Part shown: piece after piece, positions 33,097-34,890 of the stretch
Layout of the letters: each line of letters starts with the position of its first letter
How positions within the stretch are numbered: the stretch's first letter is position 1
Assembly: GCA_046538075.1 (NCBI GenBank)
Contig: JBKHJN010000031.1
Coordinates: 1 to 34,890 of the forward strand
Origin: Desulfobacca_B sp046538075
Lineage (GTDB): Bacteria; Desulfobacterota; Desulfobaccia; Desulfobaccales; Desulfobaccaceae
Length of the DNA: 34,890 bases
Reading direction: 5' to 3'
Notes under the pieces: model-generated
Told to the model about the DNA's origin: nothing
The model's input: the letters and a program-made list of their open reading frames with translations, nothing else
Database searches by the model: none
Program-made: the position numbers and the translations under genes

Positions 33097-33216
33097 ATCG
33101 CCCTCTCTCTTATAGTTGGCTAACATTATTTTTTTACCAACAATTATTATCCAATGGTTTTGATATTTTTAACAAATACATGTTACCAAATTATAAAACT
33201 GGACACTAAATTCCAG

Positions 33217-33585
33217 CTAAAAAGAAATTATTCCTCTCTTTTCGTAAATGCTCTGTGGCTCTTGACGCCATATGCTATAGGCCCCTGGCTGTTTTATTGA
33301 ATGGAATATCCTTTTGCTCTTTAAACAAGCTATTCTTACTCGTTCCTCTGGTATGTGAGTAGCAGAGATGATCTCGACAATTGACTTATGGCTTTCGTGT
33401 GGTTCATTTTTTGTGTTATTCTTCAACCACTTGAAAATTTTGAGGGCATCATATCGTATTCGTATCAGCTTGAAAATTTTATTACCCATCCAAGCTAATA
33501 AAGATAGGAAAATACTGGCAGTGATCGCAATGGTAAGCCCTTGGATAAATTTTGAATTCAGCATAACCGCATGGCTGCCATACAC
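33217..33585 (-). CDS. small membrane protein with possible winged-helix domain
   Basis: The 122-residue product begins with GTG at 33585 (ATG at 33564 is an alternative). A membrane helix at about residues 16-36 (LTIAITASIFLSLLAWMGNKIF) is followed by a basic cytoplasmic part with a helix-turn-helix-like segment (HKSIVEIISATHIPEERVRIACLKSKRIFHSI). I do not recognise a family. It lies between the intact 5S gene and the exonuclease gene, in the same direction and equally AT-rich. Confidence 0.6.
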   Translation of the reverse strand: MYGSHAVMLNSKFIQGLTIAITASIFLSLLAWMGNKIFKLIRIRYDALKIFKWLKNNTKNEPHESHKSIVEIISATHIPEERVRIACLKSKRIFHSIKQPGAYSIWRQEPQSIYEKRGIISF

Positions 33586-33629
33586 ACTTTTTATAATAAA
33601 TTAACTGTTAATTATAAAATTTAGCAAAT

Positions 33630-33660
33630 AAAAAAAAGCCCGGATCTGTCAATCCGGGCT
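33630..33660 (-). terminator. rRNA operon terminator
   Basis: AGCCCGGAT/ATCCGGGCT (33637-33645 and 33652-33660) with a run of T on the minus strand directly after the 5S gene. Confidence 0.85.
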
Positions 33661-33677
33661 TTGTCTTATAGATTAAA

Positions 33678-33793
33678 TCCGGCGGCGTCCTGCTTTCCCA
33701 CGCAGTCACCCACGTAGTATCATCGGCGCTGAGGGGCTTAACTGCTGAGTTCGGGATGGGATCAGGTGTTTCCCCCTCGCTATGGCCACCGGA
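33678..33793 (-). rRNA. rrf: 5S ribosomal RNA
   Basis: A complete 5S gene of about 116 bases: TCCGGTGGCCATAGCG at the 5' end, the conserved CCCATCCCGAACTC and CGCCGATGATAC segments, and a 3' end pairing with the 5' end (CGCCGGA). It follows the 23S gene by about 120 bases. Confidence 0.95.
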
Positions 33794-33916
33794 AATTTTT
33801 ATCAAGTTTTAGCTGGTAGTACTTCACTCCACACTTTATCGAAATTTGAAACTACAATGAAAAGTGATAGATAGAGCCACGGTCCTGGGATGTTCCCGAT
33901 AATCAGGGCGAAGATT

Positions 33917-34890
<974 letters not shown>

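Noticed and set aside
33608..33805. 65-codon open frame on the minus strand
   Set aside because: It is the 5S rRNA gene read as protein.

Overview
The window looks like chromosomal DNA of a moderately GC-rich, Gram-negative, anaerobe-type bacterium. My best guess is Desulfobacterota (Desulfobacca/Syntrophobacterales-like), from protein style, TauE/SafE transporters, PEP-synthase-like proteins, sigma54 promoters and an ydaO-type leader. No marker here fixes the species.

Layout. (1) 0.1-11.8 kb is an accessory, conflict-type island. A leftward operon encodes a DUF4007-like protein, a small BrxF-like protein and a large Eco57I/PglX-like adenine methylase. Next comes a sigma54 activator with a CARF-like N-terminal domain (RtcR type). 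Rightward follow a SHOCT lipoprotein plus an ARPP-1 (DUF6569) protein, then an AAA ATPase with internal 20-residue repeats paired with a possible PLD-like effector. Sigma54-like promoters face outward on both sides of the activator gene. (2) 11.8-13.1 kb has no intact gene: a terminator, a DUF932-like C-terminal remnant, a tRNA-Thr 3' fragment and short repeats, together resembling an old integration boundary. (3) 13.1-14.6 kb is a small leftward cluster (hypothetical, SRPBCC, YgjP-like peptidase) whose 5' end is cut by an insertion sequence. (4) 14.67-18.2 kb holds two IS1634-like transposase genes, the first frameshifted. (5) 18.4-22.1 kb holds an intact TauE/SafE permease with a small membrane partner and, divergently behind a perfect-consensus sigma54 promoter, a broken TauE/SafE gene plus a membrane protein. 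(6) 22.25-28.7 kb holds two paralogous PEP-synthase-like genes around a membrane sensor kinase. The first is frameshifted at a run of nine C; the second is fused to a truncated receiver domain. (7) 29-31.6 kb is housekeeping: tRNA-Ser(GCT), a hypothetical gene, an FtsB-like gene, efp, and a 3D-domain exported protein behind a leader that closely resembles a c-di-AMP (ydaO) riboswitch. (8) 31.98-34.89 kb is the 3' end of a leftward rRNA operon (23S, 5S). The last 85 bp of the 5S region is duplicated, and the two copies bracket an AT-rich insert with an exonuclease-BRCT gene and a small membrane protein.

How the genes may work together. The activator between two sigma54-like promoters suggests a nucleotide- or RNA-end-sensing switch for the methylase operon and the lipoprotein/ARPP-1 pair. 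The kinase/receiver/PEP-synthase group suggests two-component signalling joined to PEP-type phosphotransfer, but deletion or frameshift has touched both PEP-synthase genes. Four single-base indels in otherwise coherent genes (about 14713, 20175, 20307, 23045-23053) should be kept in mind as possible sequence errors.
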